Shown: positions 38,176 to 48,334, counted from the first letter of the stretch. The stretch: DNA of 64,000 bases from Brevibacillus laterosporus LMG 15441 (GCF_000219535.2 NZ_CP007806.1:30001-94000), one strand, 5' to 3'. Numbers and translations: made by a program. Notes: generated by a model not told the origin, from the letters alone.

Positions 38176-39219
38176 ATGGAATTAGGTAAAATCTGGGTAC
38201 CGCACAATCGATTGCTCCTCTCGATTTTAGGAGCTGCAACCTTTGTGTTGTTATCAGTGGGTATCTACTTCTTTAACCTATCTACCCAGCCAAAGCAAGT
38301 AACGCTAGTCATTGATGGGGTATCCCAGGACATCACGACTACGGCAAAAACGGTTGAACAATTATTACAAGAAAAACAAGTTCAAATTACTGATAAAGAT
38401 AGTATTAAACCAGGCTTGGACACATCTGTTGAAAAAGCCATGACCGTTGATTTGCAAACGAGCTGGGCAATACCTGTCCAAATTGCCGGACAGAAGACAG
38501 TGGTTCATACAATAAAACGTACAGTAGCCGGTGCATTGGCGGATGCAGGTGTCAAAGTAAGCAAGAAGGATAAAATAAATCCGTCTGTAGATTCAAAGCT
38601 GACGAAAGATACGGAAATTTCTGTCATTAGGGTAGAAGAAAAAGCAGTTCAGGTTAATAAAGATATCGCTTTTCGAGAAATACGCCAAAAAGACACTTCC
38701 CTCAACAATGGCGAAGTGCGTGAACTAAAAAAAGGTCAAGCTGGGAAAGCTATTTTGCACTATAGTGTGGTCTTTGAGAATGGTAAAGAGGTATCCCGCA
38801 AATTGGTCAAAACCGACGTGGTAACAGAAAAACAAGACCGCGTTTTGGCAGTGGGTACGAAGAAACAAGAAGTTATGGCGGCTTCCCTACCTTCGCGTGG
38901 TGGAAAAGATATTCGCGCAAAACGCGTCTTGAATAATGTAACTCTTACAGCCTATGCTCCGAACGCTGGCGGCGGATACGGAAGAACAGCAATGGGTGTA
39001 AAAGCTACAGTCGGAAAAACAGTGGCAGTTGATCCCAAATTGGTTCCATTAGGCTGGTGGGTCTACATTGAGGGCATCGGTTATCGTCGTGCGGAGGATA
39101 CCGGTGGGGCCATCAAAGGGCACAAGATGGATGTATATTTGGGCAGCGAATCTGAGGCAATGAGATTCGGTCGTAAAAAAGGATACAAGGTACATGTAAT
39201 CGGCCCGAAGTTGCCGTAA
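38176..39219 (+). CDS. yabE: YabE: G5/3D domain cell-wall protein
   Basis: 347-residue exported protein with an N-terminal signal-anchor (residues 12-35). Two DUF348 repeats (TLVIDGVSQDITTTAKTVEQ and a second near 105-150) precede a G5 domain and a C-terminal 3D domain (three Asp: AVDPKLVPLG, AEDTGGAIKG, KMDVYLGS), the arrangement of resuscitation-promoting-factor-like autolysins. Probable peptidoglycan hydrolase outside the membrane. The ATG at 38176 is 8 nt after AAAGGAG; a GTG at 38167 overlaps that site. Confidence 0.93.
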   Translation: MELGKIWVPHNRLLLSILGAATFVLLSVGIYFFNLSTQPKQVTLVIDGVSQDITTTAKTVEQLLQEKQVQITDKDSIKPGLDTSVEKAMTVDLQTSWAIPVQIAGQKTVVHTIKRTVAGALADAGVKVSKKDKINPSVDSKLTKDTEISVIRVEEKAVQVNKDIAFREIRQKDTSLNNGEVRELKKGQAGKAILHYSVVFENGKEVSRKLVKTDVVTEKQDRVLAVGTKKQEVMAASLPSRGGKDIRAKRVLNNVTLTAYAPNAGGGYGRTAMGVKATVGKTVAVDPKLVPLGWWVYIEGIGYRRAEDTGGAIKGHKMDVYLGSESEAMRFGRKKGYKVHVIGPKLP

Positions 39220-39232
39220 CATCTACTTTAGA

Positions 39233-39264
39233 AAAAGGCAGGAGTTTCTCCTGTCTTTTGTTTT
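39233..39264 (+). terminator. Terminator of yabE
   Basis: AAAAGGCAGGAG pairs with CTCCTGTCTTTT (one G-T), 3-nt loop, then GTTTT. Confidence 0.85.
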
Positions 39265-39400
39265 GGGCATAAATGTGGTAAGCTGTTTGAATCTCTATAC
39301 TTCTTATACGCAAGTAAGCTTGCTTTCGTTTCCTATTTTGGGACAAATAAAAAAAGTTTTTTTGCAAGCAAGTACACAAGAACGAAGGATGGATTAACGG

Positions 39401-39958
39401 ATGAAGATCAAAGAGGTTATCGTGGTGGAAGGACGAGACGATACGGCCGCAATTAAGCGGGCAGTCGATGCTGATACCATCGAGACAGGTGGTTCCGCAA
39501 TCAACGAGGTAACCCTTCGAAAAATAAAGATGGCACAACAGAAACGCGGTGTGATTGTGTTTACCGATCCAGATTATCCGGGTGAGCGCATTAGAAAAAT
39601 TGTCAGCCAATCTGTGCCCGGATGCAAGCATGCTTTTATTAAAAAAGAGGATGCTAGAAAAAAGGGAAGTAATCTTGGTGTGGAGCATGCAACACCGGAA
39701 GCCATTAGACAGGCTCTGGCTGATGTAAAGACCGAGTTCCTAGAGGGGCAAGGGGAAATTACCTTGGAGCACCTCGTGCAAGCTGGAATGGTAGCTGGAA
39801 TGGATACCAAGCATCGTCGCACCCGATTAGGAGAGATATTGGGTATCGGTTACTCTAACGCTAAACAATTAGGTAAAAGGTTAAACATGTTTCAAATCAG
39901 TAAGGCGGAGTTTGATGCTGCTGTGGACCAGATTGATTCAGAACAAGGGGGAAGCTAA
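39401..39958 (+). CDS. rnmV: Ribonuclease M5
   Basis: 185-residue Toprim-domain nuclease that matures 5S rRNA. The Toprim motifs are VEGRDDTAAIKRA (catalytic Glu) and FTDPDYPGERIR (DxD-like). ATG at 39401 with GAAGGATGG upstream. ksgA begins 3 nt after its stop, so the two rRNA-maturation genes are coupled. Its presence shows that 5S processing of the usual kind occurs even though the rRNA operon at the window start lacks a 3' 5S gene. Confidence 0.96.
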   Translation: MKIKEVIVVEGRDDTAAIKRAVDADTIETGGSAINEVTLRKIKMAQQKRGVIVFTDPDYPGERIRKIVSQSVPGCKHAFIKKEDARKKGSNLGVEHATPEAIRQALADVKTEFLEGQGEITLEHLVQAGMVAGMDTKHRRTRLGEILGIGYSNAKQLGKRLNMFQISKAEFDAAVDQIDSEQGGS

Positions 39959-39961
39959 TAG

Positions 39962-40849
<888 letters not shown>

Positions 40850-40853
40850 GTGT

Positions 40854-40889
40854 ATGCCCTATCCCTCACGAAAAGGATAGGGCATTTTT
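40854..40889 (+). terminator. Terminator of rnmV-ksgA
   Basis: ATGCCCTATCC pairs perfectly with GGATAGGGCAT around a 10-nt loop, then TTTT. Confidence 0.9.
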
Positions 40890-40944
40890 ATGTAAGGGGA
40901 GATATTTTTCGATGAGAATTGACAAAAATGTCCTAAAAAATTCA

Positions 40945-40974
40945 TTGACAAAAAGCTCCTTTGGTTGATATAAT
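40945..40974 (+). promoter_or_regulatory. Strong promoter of veg
   Basis: Consensus TTGACA at 40945-40950 and TATAAT at 40969-40974 with an 18-nt spacer. The veg promoter is also among the strongest vegetative ones in B. subtilis. A second TTGACA with similar flanks lies at 40919-40924 but has no -10. Confidence 0.85.
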
Positions 40975-41041
40975 TTTTCGTTTGTTTGACAAACTAAGTA
41001 TAGGCTGTTATACTTGTACATAAGCGAGGTGGATAATTGGA

Positions 41042-41314
41042 ATGGCTAGGAACGCGTTAGTTGATATTAAACGCAGTTTGGACGGACACATTGGAGAACG
41101 TATCATGCTCAAGGCCAATGGCGGTCGTCGTAAGACCGTCGAAAGGACTGGCATCCTAGAAGAGACATACCCCTCAGTATTTGTAGTTAAGCTTGATGAC
41201 GACCAGTTATTTGAACGAGTTTCTTACAGCTATGCTGATATTTTGACGGAAACCGTAGAACTAATGGTATGTCGAGACGATACACATATAAAGATTACCT
41301 TTATTCAACAGTAG
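41042..41314 (+). CDS. veg: Veg protein, biofilm stimulator
   Basis: 90-residue beta-rich protein that promotes biofilm formation in B. subtilis by antagonising SinR. The stretch [20 protein letters not shown] is characteristic. GAGGTGG lies 11 nt upstream of the ATG. It is monocistronic, with its terminator stem beginning at the last codons. Confidence 0.95.
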   Translation: MARNALVDIKRSLDGHIGERIMLKANGGRRKTVERTGILEETYPSVFVVKLDDDQLFERVSYSYADILTETVELMVCRDDTHIKITFIQQ

Positions 41315-41340
41315 AGCCTATGTTCTACTGTTTTGTTTTA
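41307..41340 (+). terminator. Terminator of veg
   Basis: AACAGTAGA and TCTACTGTT form a 9-bp perfect stem with an 8-nt loop, then TTGTTTT; the left arm includes the veg stop codon. Confidence 0.85.
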
Positions 41341-41352
41341 CCCTTTACTGAT

Positions 41353-41359
41353 CATACTA
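41353..41359 (+). promoter_or_regulatory. Candidate sigma-G/sigma-F -10 element of sspF
   Basis: CATACTA fits the forespore CATnnTA -10 element and lies 34 nt before sspF, whose B. subtilis homologue is forespore-expressed. The -35 side is not convincing. Confidence 0.4.
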
Positions 41360-41392
41360 ACCTTGTCAGTAAGTAAGGGAGGCTGAAGCACG

Positions 41393-41575
41393 ATGAGTCG
41401 AAGAAGAGGCATCATGTCCGAGGAGTTCAAATATGAATTGGCCAAGGAACTGGGCTTTTACGACACCGTCAAAAGCGAAGGCTGGGGTGGTATCACAACC
41501 CGCGATGCTGGTAACATGGTGAAACGAGCAATTCAGATTGCCGAGGAAGCATTAGCTAGACAATCGATGAAATAA
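41393..41575 (+). CDS. sspF: Small acid-soluble spore protein, alpha/beta-type, SspF
   Basis: 60-residue spore DNA-binding protein of the minor alpha/beta-type SASP class. [19 protein letters not shown] and [15 protein letters not shown] are the conserved helices; the GPR protease site would lie in the ELAKELG region. AGGGAGG precedes the ATG. It protects forespore DNA from UV and heat. Confidence 0.95.
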   Translation: MSRRRGIMSEEFKYELAKELGFYDTVKSEGWGGITTRDAGNMVKRAIQIAEEALARQSMK

Positions 41576-41588
41576 CTTACTGACAACC

Positions 41589-41619
41589 AAAAGCCGCGGG
41601 GAATCCCCCCGGCTTTTTT
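41589..41619 (+). terminator. Terminator of sspF
   Basis: AAAAGCCGCGGGG pairs with CCCCCGGCTTTT around a very short loop, ending in six T. Confidence 0.9.
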
Positions 41620-41713
41620 GTTTCTTATTGACTTTCCCTCTCGCAAGTGGCAAGCTTATTTCTGCCTGTGATAAAATCAGAAGAAGAGATTAGGATAAGC
41701 TGAGGTGAACACG

Positions 41714-42592
41714 GTGCGAGTTTCAATCAAAGCTCCCGCAAAAATAAATCTTACACTGGACGTACTCTCCAAGCGACCAGATGGTTATCATGAAGTTGAA
41801 ATGGTTATGACTACGGTTGACTTGGCTGATCGCGTTGACCTGACATTGTTGGAGTCAAGAGATATCCTAATCGATTGTTCCGCAAGCTTTGTTCCAAATG
41901 ATATGCGAAATCATGCATACAAGGCTGCCAAGCTATTACAAGAGCGTTATTCGGTCAATAAAGGAGTTCATATCTATATAGATAAACAAATTCCTGTTGC
42001 CGCAGGTTTAGCAGGAGGAAGCAGTGATGCAGCTGCAACGCTAAGAGGCTTGAATCGTTTGTGGAATTTGAGGCTAAGTCTGGATGAATTGGCTTTGATT
42101 GGGGAGGAGATCGGTTCTGATGTGCCCTTCTGTGTGTACGGAGGTACAGCCCTGGCTAAAGGCCGAGGAGAAAAACTCAGACACATGATCAGTCCCACCC
42201 CCTGCTGGGTGATATTGGCCAAACCACCGATCGGAGTTTCCACAGCAGATGTATATGGAAATTTGCGGGTCGATCAAATTAAGAAGCATCCAAAGACAGA
42301 AGAGATGCTACAAGCTATAAGCGAGCAGGATTTTTCTTTAATGGCAAGATCTTTGGGGAATGTCTTGGAAGAGGTTACACTTAATCGTTATCCTCAAGTC
42401 CGCCAAATTAAAGAGCTTATGCTAGAATCAGGGGCAGATGGTGTACTGATGTCAGGAAGTGGTCCCACTGTATTTGCTTTGGTACAAAAAGAAGCTAAAG
42501 TGCATCGGATCTATAATGCATTACGTGGTTTTGTCAAAGATGTGTATGCAGTCCGAATGTTAGGCGAATCAGAGATGGAAATACTTGATTAA
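41714..42592 (+). CDS. ispE: 4-diphosphocytidyl-2-C-methyl-D-erythritol kinase
   Basis: GHMP kinase of the non-mevalonate isoprenoid pathway, 292 residues. [12 protein letters not shown] at the N-terminus, the phosphate loop [15 protein letters not shown] and the C-terminal [11 protein letters not shown] are diagnostic. GTG at 41714 matches the family start ([10 protein letters not shown]) and has GAGGTGA upstream; GTG at 41705 with AGGA 9 nt before it would add three residues. Confidence 0.97.
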   Translation: MRVSIKAPAKINLTLDVLSKRPDGYHEVEMVMTTVDLADRVDLTLLESRDILIDCSASFVPNDMRNHAYKAAKLLQERYSVNKGVHIYIDKQIPVAAGLAGGSSDAAATLRGLNRLWNLRLSLDELALIGEEIGSDVPFCVYGGTALAKGRGEKLRHMISPTPCWVILAKPPIGVSTADVYGNLRVDQIKKHPKTEEMLQAISEQDFSLMARSLGNVLEEVTLNRYPQVRQIKELMLESGADGVLMSGSGPTVFALVQKEAKVHRIYNALRGFVKDVYAVRMLGESEMEILD

Positions 42593-42654
42593 ACACGTAC
42601 ATTAATGTTACATTATGGTAATAATATACGGCTTTTTGTTTGGAGGAAGAATTG

Positions 42655-43485
42655 ATGAGAAAATTGCGCAGAAGCGCGAGGTTAGTGGATATGACGCAGC
42701 ATTTGTTAGCTCATCCACACACATTGATTCCCCTGACATATTTCTCAGAAGAATATGGTTCTGCCAAGTCCTCTATCAGTGAAGACTTGTCCATTATCAA
42801 AGAAGCATTTGAGTCTCAGGGAATCGGTGACCTACGCACAGTAGCAGGTGCGGCTGGAGGAGTTAAATACATCCCGCGAACCACTCATGAACATGCCGCA
42901 GCGTTTATGGAAACATTGATTATGGAATTGGCTAAACCTGAGCGTTTGCTGCCAGGCGGATATTTGTATATGTCTGATATTCTTGGCGATCCCAAAACCT
43001 TAAATCATATTGGGAAGCTACTTGCCTCAGCTTTTCGTCAAAGCGATGTAGACGTGGTAATGACGGTAGAGGCGAAGGGTATTCCACTTGCTTATGCGAC
43101 CGCAAGCTTTTTGAATGTTCCTGTGGTGGTGGTAAGAAGAAACAATATGGTAACAGAAGGCTCAGTAGTAAGTATCAATTACGTATCTGGCTCCAGTAAA
43201 CGTATTCAGACGATGTCGCTTGCCAGACGAGCACTCCCAGAGGAGTCTCGTGTCCTCATAGTGGATGATTTCATGAAAGCAGGTGGAACCATTCAGGGTA
43301 TGATGGACTTATTGCAGGAGTTTAAAGCTACGGTTGTGGGCTGTGGTGTGTTTGTAGAAACAGCAGATGATGCAGATCGTTTAATTGAAGATTATATTTC
43401 ACTTGCAAAGCTTCAAGAAGTAGATGTCAAAGAAAAACAAATAATGATTGAATTAGGTAGTTATTTTTCCAATAAAGAAGAATAA
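42655..43485 (+). CDS. purR: Purine operon repressor PurR
   Basis: 276-residue Bacillus-type PurR: an N-terminal winged helix-turn-helix (residues 1-70) and a phosphoribosyltransferase-like domain whose PRPP loop reads VLIVDDFMKAGGTIQ. It represses purine synthesis genes and is relieved by PRPP. ATG at 42655 follows TTGGAGGAAG. In B. subtilis yabJ (RidA) follows; here it is missing and a terminator comes next. Confidence 0.97.
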   Translation: MRKLRRSARLVDMTQHLLAHPHTLIPLTYFSEEYGSAKSSISEDLSIIKEAFESQGIGDLRTVAGAAGGVKYIPRTTHEHAAAFMETLIMELAKPERLLPGGYLYMSDILGDPKTLNHIGKLLASAFRQSDVDVVMTVEAKGIPLAYATASFLNVPVVVVRRNNMVTEGSVVSINYVSGSSKRIQTMSLARRALPEESRVLIVDDFMKAGGTIQGMMDLLQEFKATVVGCGVFVETADDADRLIEDYISLAKLQEVDVKEKQIMIELGSYFSNKEE

Positions 43486-43496
43486 TAACACTAGAT

Positions 43497-43538
43497 AAAT
43501 GGGTCCTGATAGCGTAGCTATGCATGGGACCCTTTTCT
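43497..43538 (+). terminator. Terminator of ispE-purR
   Basis: AAATGGGTCC with GGGACCCTTTT, plus an inner AGCGTAGCT mini-hairpin, followed by TTTTC. Confidence 0.75.
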
Positions 43539-43596
43539 ATATCAAAATAAAGAAAAGGCAGATAAAAATATTTTTTACAATTTTTCGGAAAACAAA

Positions 43597-43629
43597 GCAG
43601 GAATATTTAACCATCACGTTGAAAATATA
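43597..43629 (+). promoter_or_regulatory. Sigma-H-type promoter of spoVG
   Basis: GCAGGAATA at 43597-43605 fits the sigma-H -35 (RnAGGAwww) and GTTGAAAAT at 43618-43626 is one base off the -10 (RnnGAATww); AGGA and GAAA are 18 nt apart, close to the distance in B. subtilis spoVG. Confidence 0.6.
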
Positions 43630-43644
43630 GGCTATCCGACATAG

Positions 43645-43950
<306 letters not shown>

Positions 43951-44040
43951 TGAAGAAGAACTGGCATTCGCCCTGTATTCGGTGAATGCCTAGGCATTTT
44001 ACAAACGTCATAATTCTGAAATTAATGAAAAATGAAATAA

Positions 44041-44079
44041 AAGGGCGCCTGTTTTTTAGGTGCTTTTTTATTTTTTTTT
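44041..44079 (+). terminator. Terminator of spoVG
   Basis: AAAAGGGCGCCT and AGGTGCTTTTTT form an imperfect stem followed by an almost unbroken run of T. A separate GC-rich hairpin, GGCATTCGCC with GGTGAATGCC, lies just after the stop at about 43961-43990 but lacks a T-run. Confidence 0.7.
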
Positions 44080-44096
44080 CGGCATAAATGGTTGAT

Positions 44097-45113
44097 TTAT
44101 GAAGTGCGGTAGCATTTTTCGAGAGCTTCTATAATATTGTCCTTATCAATTCCTTCTCCAATGAAAACGGCTACCATTTTTGGCCCGAAATTGCTAAAGG
44201 GAAATAAATGTACCTGTGTTTGAGTTTGCTGGAAAGAAATCAGATCGTCTTGTCCAATAAATTGCACGTATCCTTTTGCCCGGTAGATGGTTTTGGGAAG
44301 ATCATACAAAAAATCTTCAAAGGCTTCAGCGTCAACGGGTCCCTTGAAATGATATGAAAAAGTATCAATCGAGTGAAAAAGGGAAGGCTGGTTTGTTTTA
44401 AGTCCTAGTGTTTGCTTTAATTTATCTAATGGAGAAAATCGGCCGATCGTTTTTTGTACAGGGATAGAGGGTGTGTTTGACATCTCTTTGCTTTGAGCCA
44501 ATCGTTTTACCTGTAGCAACTTCTCTAGATCCATCTCTGTCCGTATCGTTACATGCATAGAAGCATGAGAGTTTGTTTCCTGAAGCTTTGCTTTTACTTT
44601 TGTTAAGATGTCTTCATCCACTAAATCAACTTTGTTTATGATTAAAAGATCTGCATATTTTACCTGATTGCGAATGGTCTTAATCAACGCCCCGCCAGCT
44701 TGAAAGAAAGAAGTCAGCTCTAAATACCTCGAAGCATCTATGACGCTAATAATTCCTTTTAGATTCATTCTGTCGTAAAGCTCGGGATGCGTCATGGCAT
44801 CGACTACTTCAATGGGGTCAGCTACACCTGTTGTTTCAATGATGAGATGCTCCGGTTTTATATTTTGCATGATTTCCTTTACATTTTCTGTCAGCTCTCC
44901 ACGAATGGAGCAACAAATGCAACCATTGAGCATTTTTTTTACGGGAAAACCAAATCCCTCCACTTGCTCCCCATCTACATCCTCTTCTCCCATTTCGTTC
45001 ATCATAACAACGACATTACTGCTTTGATCACGCAGATAAGCCAGGAGCTGTTGGAGCAGAGTCGTTTTTCCACTTCCTAGATAACCTGTCAATATATATA
45101 CATCTGTACTCAT
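44097..45113 (-). CDS. CobW/COG0523 family metal-chaperone GTPase
   Basis: 338-residue G3E GTPase. Walker A GYLGSGKTT (10-18), the metal-binding GCICC (Cys65, Cys67, Cys68), IIETTGVADP for Walker B/switch and NKVD for guanine recognition; a CobW C-terminal domain follows. The family delivers metals, often zinc, to target enzymes; the target here is not shown. No Zur-like operator was recognised. It is a leftward insertion between spoVG and glmU, divergent from glmU, with AAGGAGGATGA before its ATG. Confidence 0.9.
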   Translation of the reverse strand: MSTDVYILTGYLGSGKTTLLQQLLAYLRDQSSNVVVMMNEMGEEDVDGEQVEGFGFPVKKMLNGCICCSIRGELTENVKEIMQNIKPEHLIIETTGVADPIEVVDAMTHPELYDRMNLKGIISVIDASRYLELTSFFQAGGALIKTIRNQVKYADLLIINKVDLVDEDILTKVKAKLQETNSHASMHVTIRTEMDLEKLLQVKRLAQSKEMSNTPSIPVQKTIGRFSPLDKLKQTLGLKTNQPSLFHSIDTFSYHFKGPVDAEAFEDFLYDLPKTIYRAKGYVQFIGQDDLISFQQTQTQVHLFPFSNFGPKMVAVFIGEGIDKDNIIEALEKCYRTS

Positions 45114-45157
45114 TTCATCCTCCTTGTTTTTTGAATAAAATAGAGTATGTTATTTAA

Positions 45158-45186
45158 ATAGTAGTTGTTTTATTAAGTGTTATCAA
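45158..45186 (-). promoter_or_regulatory. Promoter of the CobW gene
   Basis: Read leftward: TTGATA (45186-45181), 17 nt, TACTAT (45163-45158). Its -35 lies 7 nt from the left arm of the inverted repeat at 45194. Confidence 0.6.
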
Positions 45187-45193
45187 ACAGGAA

Positions 45194-45251
45194 AAGTTTC
45201 ATCATGTCTTGAAATGAACACCTATTTTAAGATATAGTCATGATGGAACTT
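45194..45251. repeat. 13-bp inverted repeat bracketing the glmU promoter
   Basis: AAGTTTCATCATG (45194-45206) and CATGATGGAACTT (45239-45251) are inverted copies matching at 12 of 13 positions, centres 45 bp apart. The left arm ends 2 nt before the glmU -35 and the right arm begins immediately after its -10, so the repeat wraps the promoter. Because the left arm lies upstream of the start site it cannot act as an RNA hairpin in the glmU mRNA, and a pair of operators is the simpler reading. Confidence 0.7.
45209..45238 (+). promoter_or_regulatory. Promoter of glmU
   Basis: TTGAAA at 45209-45214, 18-nt spacer, TATAGT at 45233-45238; the start would be near 45245, 27 nt before the start codon. 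Confidence 0.65.
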
Positions 45252-45271
45252 CAGTATGTTGGAGGGTTAAC

Positions 45272-46651
45272 ATGTCTATTATACATGCGGTAATTCTTGC
45301 TGCTGGTCAGGGAACACGTATGAAATCCAAATTATATAAAGTACTGCATCCTGTATGCGGCAAGCCAATGGTTCAGCATGTTGTGGATACTTTGGCTTCC
45401 ATGCAAGTAAACGATGTAGTTGTAGTAGTAGGACACGGAGCTGATAAAGTTCGTGAAACGCTACAAGACCGTGTTCAATACGCCATGCAAGCAGAACAAT
45501 TGGGAACAGCTCATGCAGCTTTGCAAGCCAAAGATATCTTACTAGATCAAGAGGGAACGACTCTGCTTTTATATGGGGACGTGCCATTGCTCTCAAAGGA
45601 AACGCTTACCAAGCTATTGGCTTATCATGAAGAGCAGAACGCGGCTGCTACCGTTTTAACCGCTTTAATGGCCGATCCAACCGGATATGGTCGCATTGTT
45701 CGAAATGAACGAAATGAAGTGTTACGCATCGTTGAGCACAAGGATGCAACAGACGAGGAACGTAATATTGCAGAAATTAACACAGGTATTTATTGCTTTG
45801 ATAATCGGAAGCTTTGGGAAACATTATCCCAAGTGAAGAATGATAATGCTCAGAATGAATACTATATCACCGATTGTGTGGGTATTCTACGAGAAGCGGG
45901 CGAGAAAGTATTGGCTTATGCTGCCGAAGACCCAGATGAAACAATGGGGGTTAACGATCGCGTTCAGCTTTCTGAGGCAGAAGCTTATATGCGTAAACGC
46001 ATTGCTGTTGAACACATGAAAAACGGTGTTACTATCATTGATCCAGCTTCTACCTATATTGAAGCAGATGTAGTGATTGGCGCCGACACAATAATTGAAC
46101 CGAATTCCTATTTGCGAGGAAAAACGGTTATTGGCACAGACTGCAAAATTGGCCCACAAACTGAATTAACCAATATGCAAGTGGCGGATGGCGTAAGCAT
46201 TTCTTATTCCGTACTAGTGGACAGCCAAGTGGATGAACAGGCTACAGTTGGTCCGTTTGCTTATGTACGACCACAAACACATATTGGCTCAAATGTAAAA
46301 ATTGGAGATTTTGTGGAGCTGAAAAATGCTAAAATTGGTGCAGGAAGTAAAGTTCCTCATCTCAGCTACCTAGGAGATGCTGAGATTGGTCAGGGTGTTA
46401 ATGTTGGATGCGGAACAATCTCCGTGAATTATGATGGGGCGAAAAAGCATAAGACGGTAGTAGGCGATCGATCCTTCATCGGATGCAACTCTAACTTAGT
46501 TGCTCCTGTGACGGTAGGTCATGATGCTTACGTTGCTGCTGGCTCGACCATTAATCAAGATGTACCAGATGGAGCGTTTGCCATTGCGCGCGAACGCCAA
46601 ACCAATAAACTGGACTACGCGGTAAAACTACCACGTAAACAAAGCGAATAA
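45272..46651 (+). CDS. glmU: Bifunctional N-acetylglucosamine-1-phosphate uridyltransferase / glucosamine-1-phosphate acetyltransferase
   Basis: 459 residues making UDP-GlcNAc for cell-wall synthesis. N-terminal pyrophosphorylase with LAAGQGTRMKS and YGDVPLL; C-terminal left-handed beta-helix of hexapeptide repeats with the acetyltransferase stretch NYDGAKKHKT. TGGAGGG precedes the ATG. Followed by prs after 24 nt, as in Bacillus. Confidence 0.98.
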   Translation: MSIIHAVILAAGQGTRMKSKLYKVLHPVCGKPMVQHVVDTLASMQVNDVVVVVGHGADKVRETLQDRVQYAMQAEQLGTAHAALQAKDILLDQEGTTLLLYGDVPLLSKETLTKLLAYHEEQNAAATVLTALMADPTGYGRIVRNERNEVLRIVEHKDATDEERNIAEINTGIYCFDNRKLWETLSQVKNDNAQNEYYITDCVGILREAGEKVLAYAAEDPDETMGVNDRVQLSEAEAYMRKRIAVEHMKNGVTIIDPASTYIEADVVIGADTIIEPNSYLRGKTVIGTDCKIGPQTELTNMQVADGVSISYSVLVDSQVDEQATVGPFAYVRPQTHIGSNVKIGDFVELKNAKIGAGSKVPHLSYLGDAEIGQGVNVGCGTISVNYDGAKKHKTVVGDRSFIGCNSNLVAPVTVGHDAYVAAGSTINQDVPDGAFAIARERQTNKLDYAVKLPRKQSE

Positions 46652-46675
46652 GAATAACGGGAGGCTTTTAACAAG

Positions 46676-47626
46676 ATGGCTAATTATCGTGACCCGAAGC
46701 TGAAGGTTTTCACTTGCAGTGCCAATCCTAAATTGGCTCAGGAGATTGCTGAACATATCGGCTTAAACGTGGGCAACATGGAGACAGCAAGATTCAGTGA
46801 CGGTGAGTGCCAAATCAAGCTAAATGAGAGTGTGCGTGGATCAGACGTATTCATTATCCAACCTACTTGCGCACCAGTTAACGAACACCTAATGGAGTTA
46901 CTGGTTGTGGTCGACGCTCTAAAACGTGCTTCTGCCAAAAGCATTAATGTTGTGATTCCGTATTATGGATATGCAAGACAAGATCGCAAAGCGCGTTCTC
47001 GTGATCCTATCACAGCGAAATTAGTTGCAAATCTTATCGAAACAGCAGGGGCACAGCGTGTGATTACAATGGACTTACACGCGACACAAATCCAAGGCTT
47101 CTTTGATATCCCTGTAGATCATCTGTTGGGAGTTCCAATCTTGGCTAAATATTTCCAAGAGAAAAACCTCTCAGACGTTGTTGTTGTATCACCAGACCAC
47201 GGAGGAGTTACACGTGCTCGTAAGCTGGCTGAACGATTAGAAGCACCAATTGCCATCATTGATAAACGCCGTCCTGAACCAAACGTAGCTGAGGTTATGA
47301 ATATTGTTGGTAACATTGAAGGTAAAACAGCTATCATCATTGACGATATCATTGACACAGCCGGAACGATTACTTTAGCTGCTAATGCATTGGTAGATGC
47401 AGGGGCTCGTGAAGTGTACGCTTGTTGCACACATCCTGTTCTCTCTGGTCCTGCCATAGAGCGTATCCAAAACTCTAAGATTAAGGAATTGATTGTTACA
47501 AATACGCTTCCTTTAGATTCGAACAAATTAATTGATAAGGTGAAGGTATTATCTGTGGCTCCATTAATTGGAGAAGCGATTATCCGTGTTCACGAAGAAT
47601 TGTCAATTAGTAAATTGTTCGATTAA
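46676..47626 (+). CDS. prs: Ribose-phosphate pyrophosphokinase
   Basis: PRPP synthase, 316 residues, transfers pyrophosphate from ATP to ribose 5-phosphate. [18 protein letters not shown] (Mg-binding), the flexible-loop RKARSRDP and the PRPP loop [12 protein letters not shown]-type sequence ([11 protein letters not shown]) are present. ACGGGAGG precedes the ATG. Supplies PRPP for purine synthesis, which PurR at 42.7 kb senses. The hairpin before ctc ends its transcript in part. Confidence 0.98.
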   Translation: MANYRDPKLKVFTCSANPKLAQEIAEHIGLNVGNMETARFSDGECQIKLNESVRGSDVFIIQPTCAPVNEHLMELLVVVDALKRASAKSINVVIPYYGYARQDRKARSRDPITAKLVANLIETAGAQRVITMDLHATQIQGFFDIPVDHLLGVPILAKYFQEKNLSDVVVVSPDHGGVTRARKLAERLEAPIAIIDKRRPEPNVAEVMNIVGNIEGKTAIIIDDIIDTAGTITLAANALVDAGAREVYACCTHPVLSGPAIERIQNSKIKELIVTNTLPLDSNKLIDKVKVLSVAPLIGEAIIRVHEELSISKLFD

Positions 47627-47651
47627 AATTACAGTATAGTTGATAATCATT

Positions 47652-47707
47652 ACCTCCTCTGGACAAGCTAGAACTGTCTTAGATCTACTTGGTCAGAGGA
47701 GGTTTTT
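47652..47707 (+). terminator. Hairpin that terminates prs and contains the ctc ribosome site
   Basis: ACCTCCTCTG (47652-47661) pairs perfectly with CAGAGGAGGT (47694-47703), extended inward by CAAG/CTTG and TAGA/TCTA, followed by TTTTT. The right arm is the Shine-Dalgarno sequence AGAGGAGG of ctc, whose TTG start is at 47711. Confidence 0.75.
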
Positions 47708-47710
47708 ATA

Positions 47711-48334
47711 TTGGTAGCAATTAAAGCAGAGGTACGTACAGCTCAAGATAAAACAACAGCTAAAGCGATTCGTCGTGAGGGTTGGGTTCCTGCGGTGTTA
47801 TACGGAACGGATGTAGGAAATAAGGAAGTCAAGATACTTGCGCTTGAGCTGGATCAAGCCTTACGTGCGCAAACCACCAACGTTCCTTTTACGCTACAGG
47901 TAGATGGAAATGTATATGACGTGATGGTGTATGAGCTTCAGAGACATCCAGTTCAAGGTAGGATTTTGCACGCTGACTTTAAACAGATAGACATGAAGGA
48001 AAAAATTCATACGTCTGTGCCTATTACGATGACGGGAGATCCTGAATTGGGAGCTGCTACATTGGTTCGTCACAGTGTAGAAATCTCCTGCTTACCTACT
48101 GATATCCCGGCAACACTCACTGTAGATACAGATGGGCTACATATAGGAGATGTTGTACTTGTTAAAGATTTGCAAATACCTCCAAACGTAGACGTGCATC
48201 TTGACGAGCTGGAAGTAGTCATTAGCGTACTTCCGCCAAAAGCAAAATCGGATGAATCTATTGAAGCTCAGCAAAGCGCTATGGAAGTTGCAGAACAAGC
48301 AAAAGCTCCTGTAGCCGAAGCGGAAAAAGTATAA
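47711..48334 (+). CDS. ctc: 50S ribosomal protein L25, general stress protein Ctc
   Basis: 207-residue CTC-type L25 that binds 5S rRNA, made of the N-terminal L25 domain (IRREGWVPAVLYG) and a C-terminal TL5 beta domain with an acidic, Ala-rich tail. Start is TTG at 47711, 8 nt after AGAGGAGG. In B. subtilis ctc is sigma-B controlled; I did not find a sigma-B promoter here. Its ribosome site lies in a terminator-like hairpin. Confidence 0.95.
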   Translation: MVAIKAEVRTAQDKTTAKAIRREGWVPAVLYGTDVGNKEVKILALELDQALRAQTTNVPFTLQVDGNVYDVMVYELQRHPVQGRILHADFKQIDMKEKIHTSVPITMTGDPELGAATLVRHSVEISCLPTDIPATLTVDTDGLHIGDVVLVKDLQIPPNVDVHLDELEVVISVLPPKAKSDESIEAQQSAMEVAEQAKAPVAEAEKV

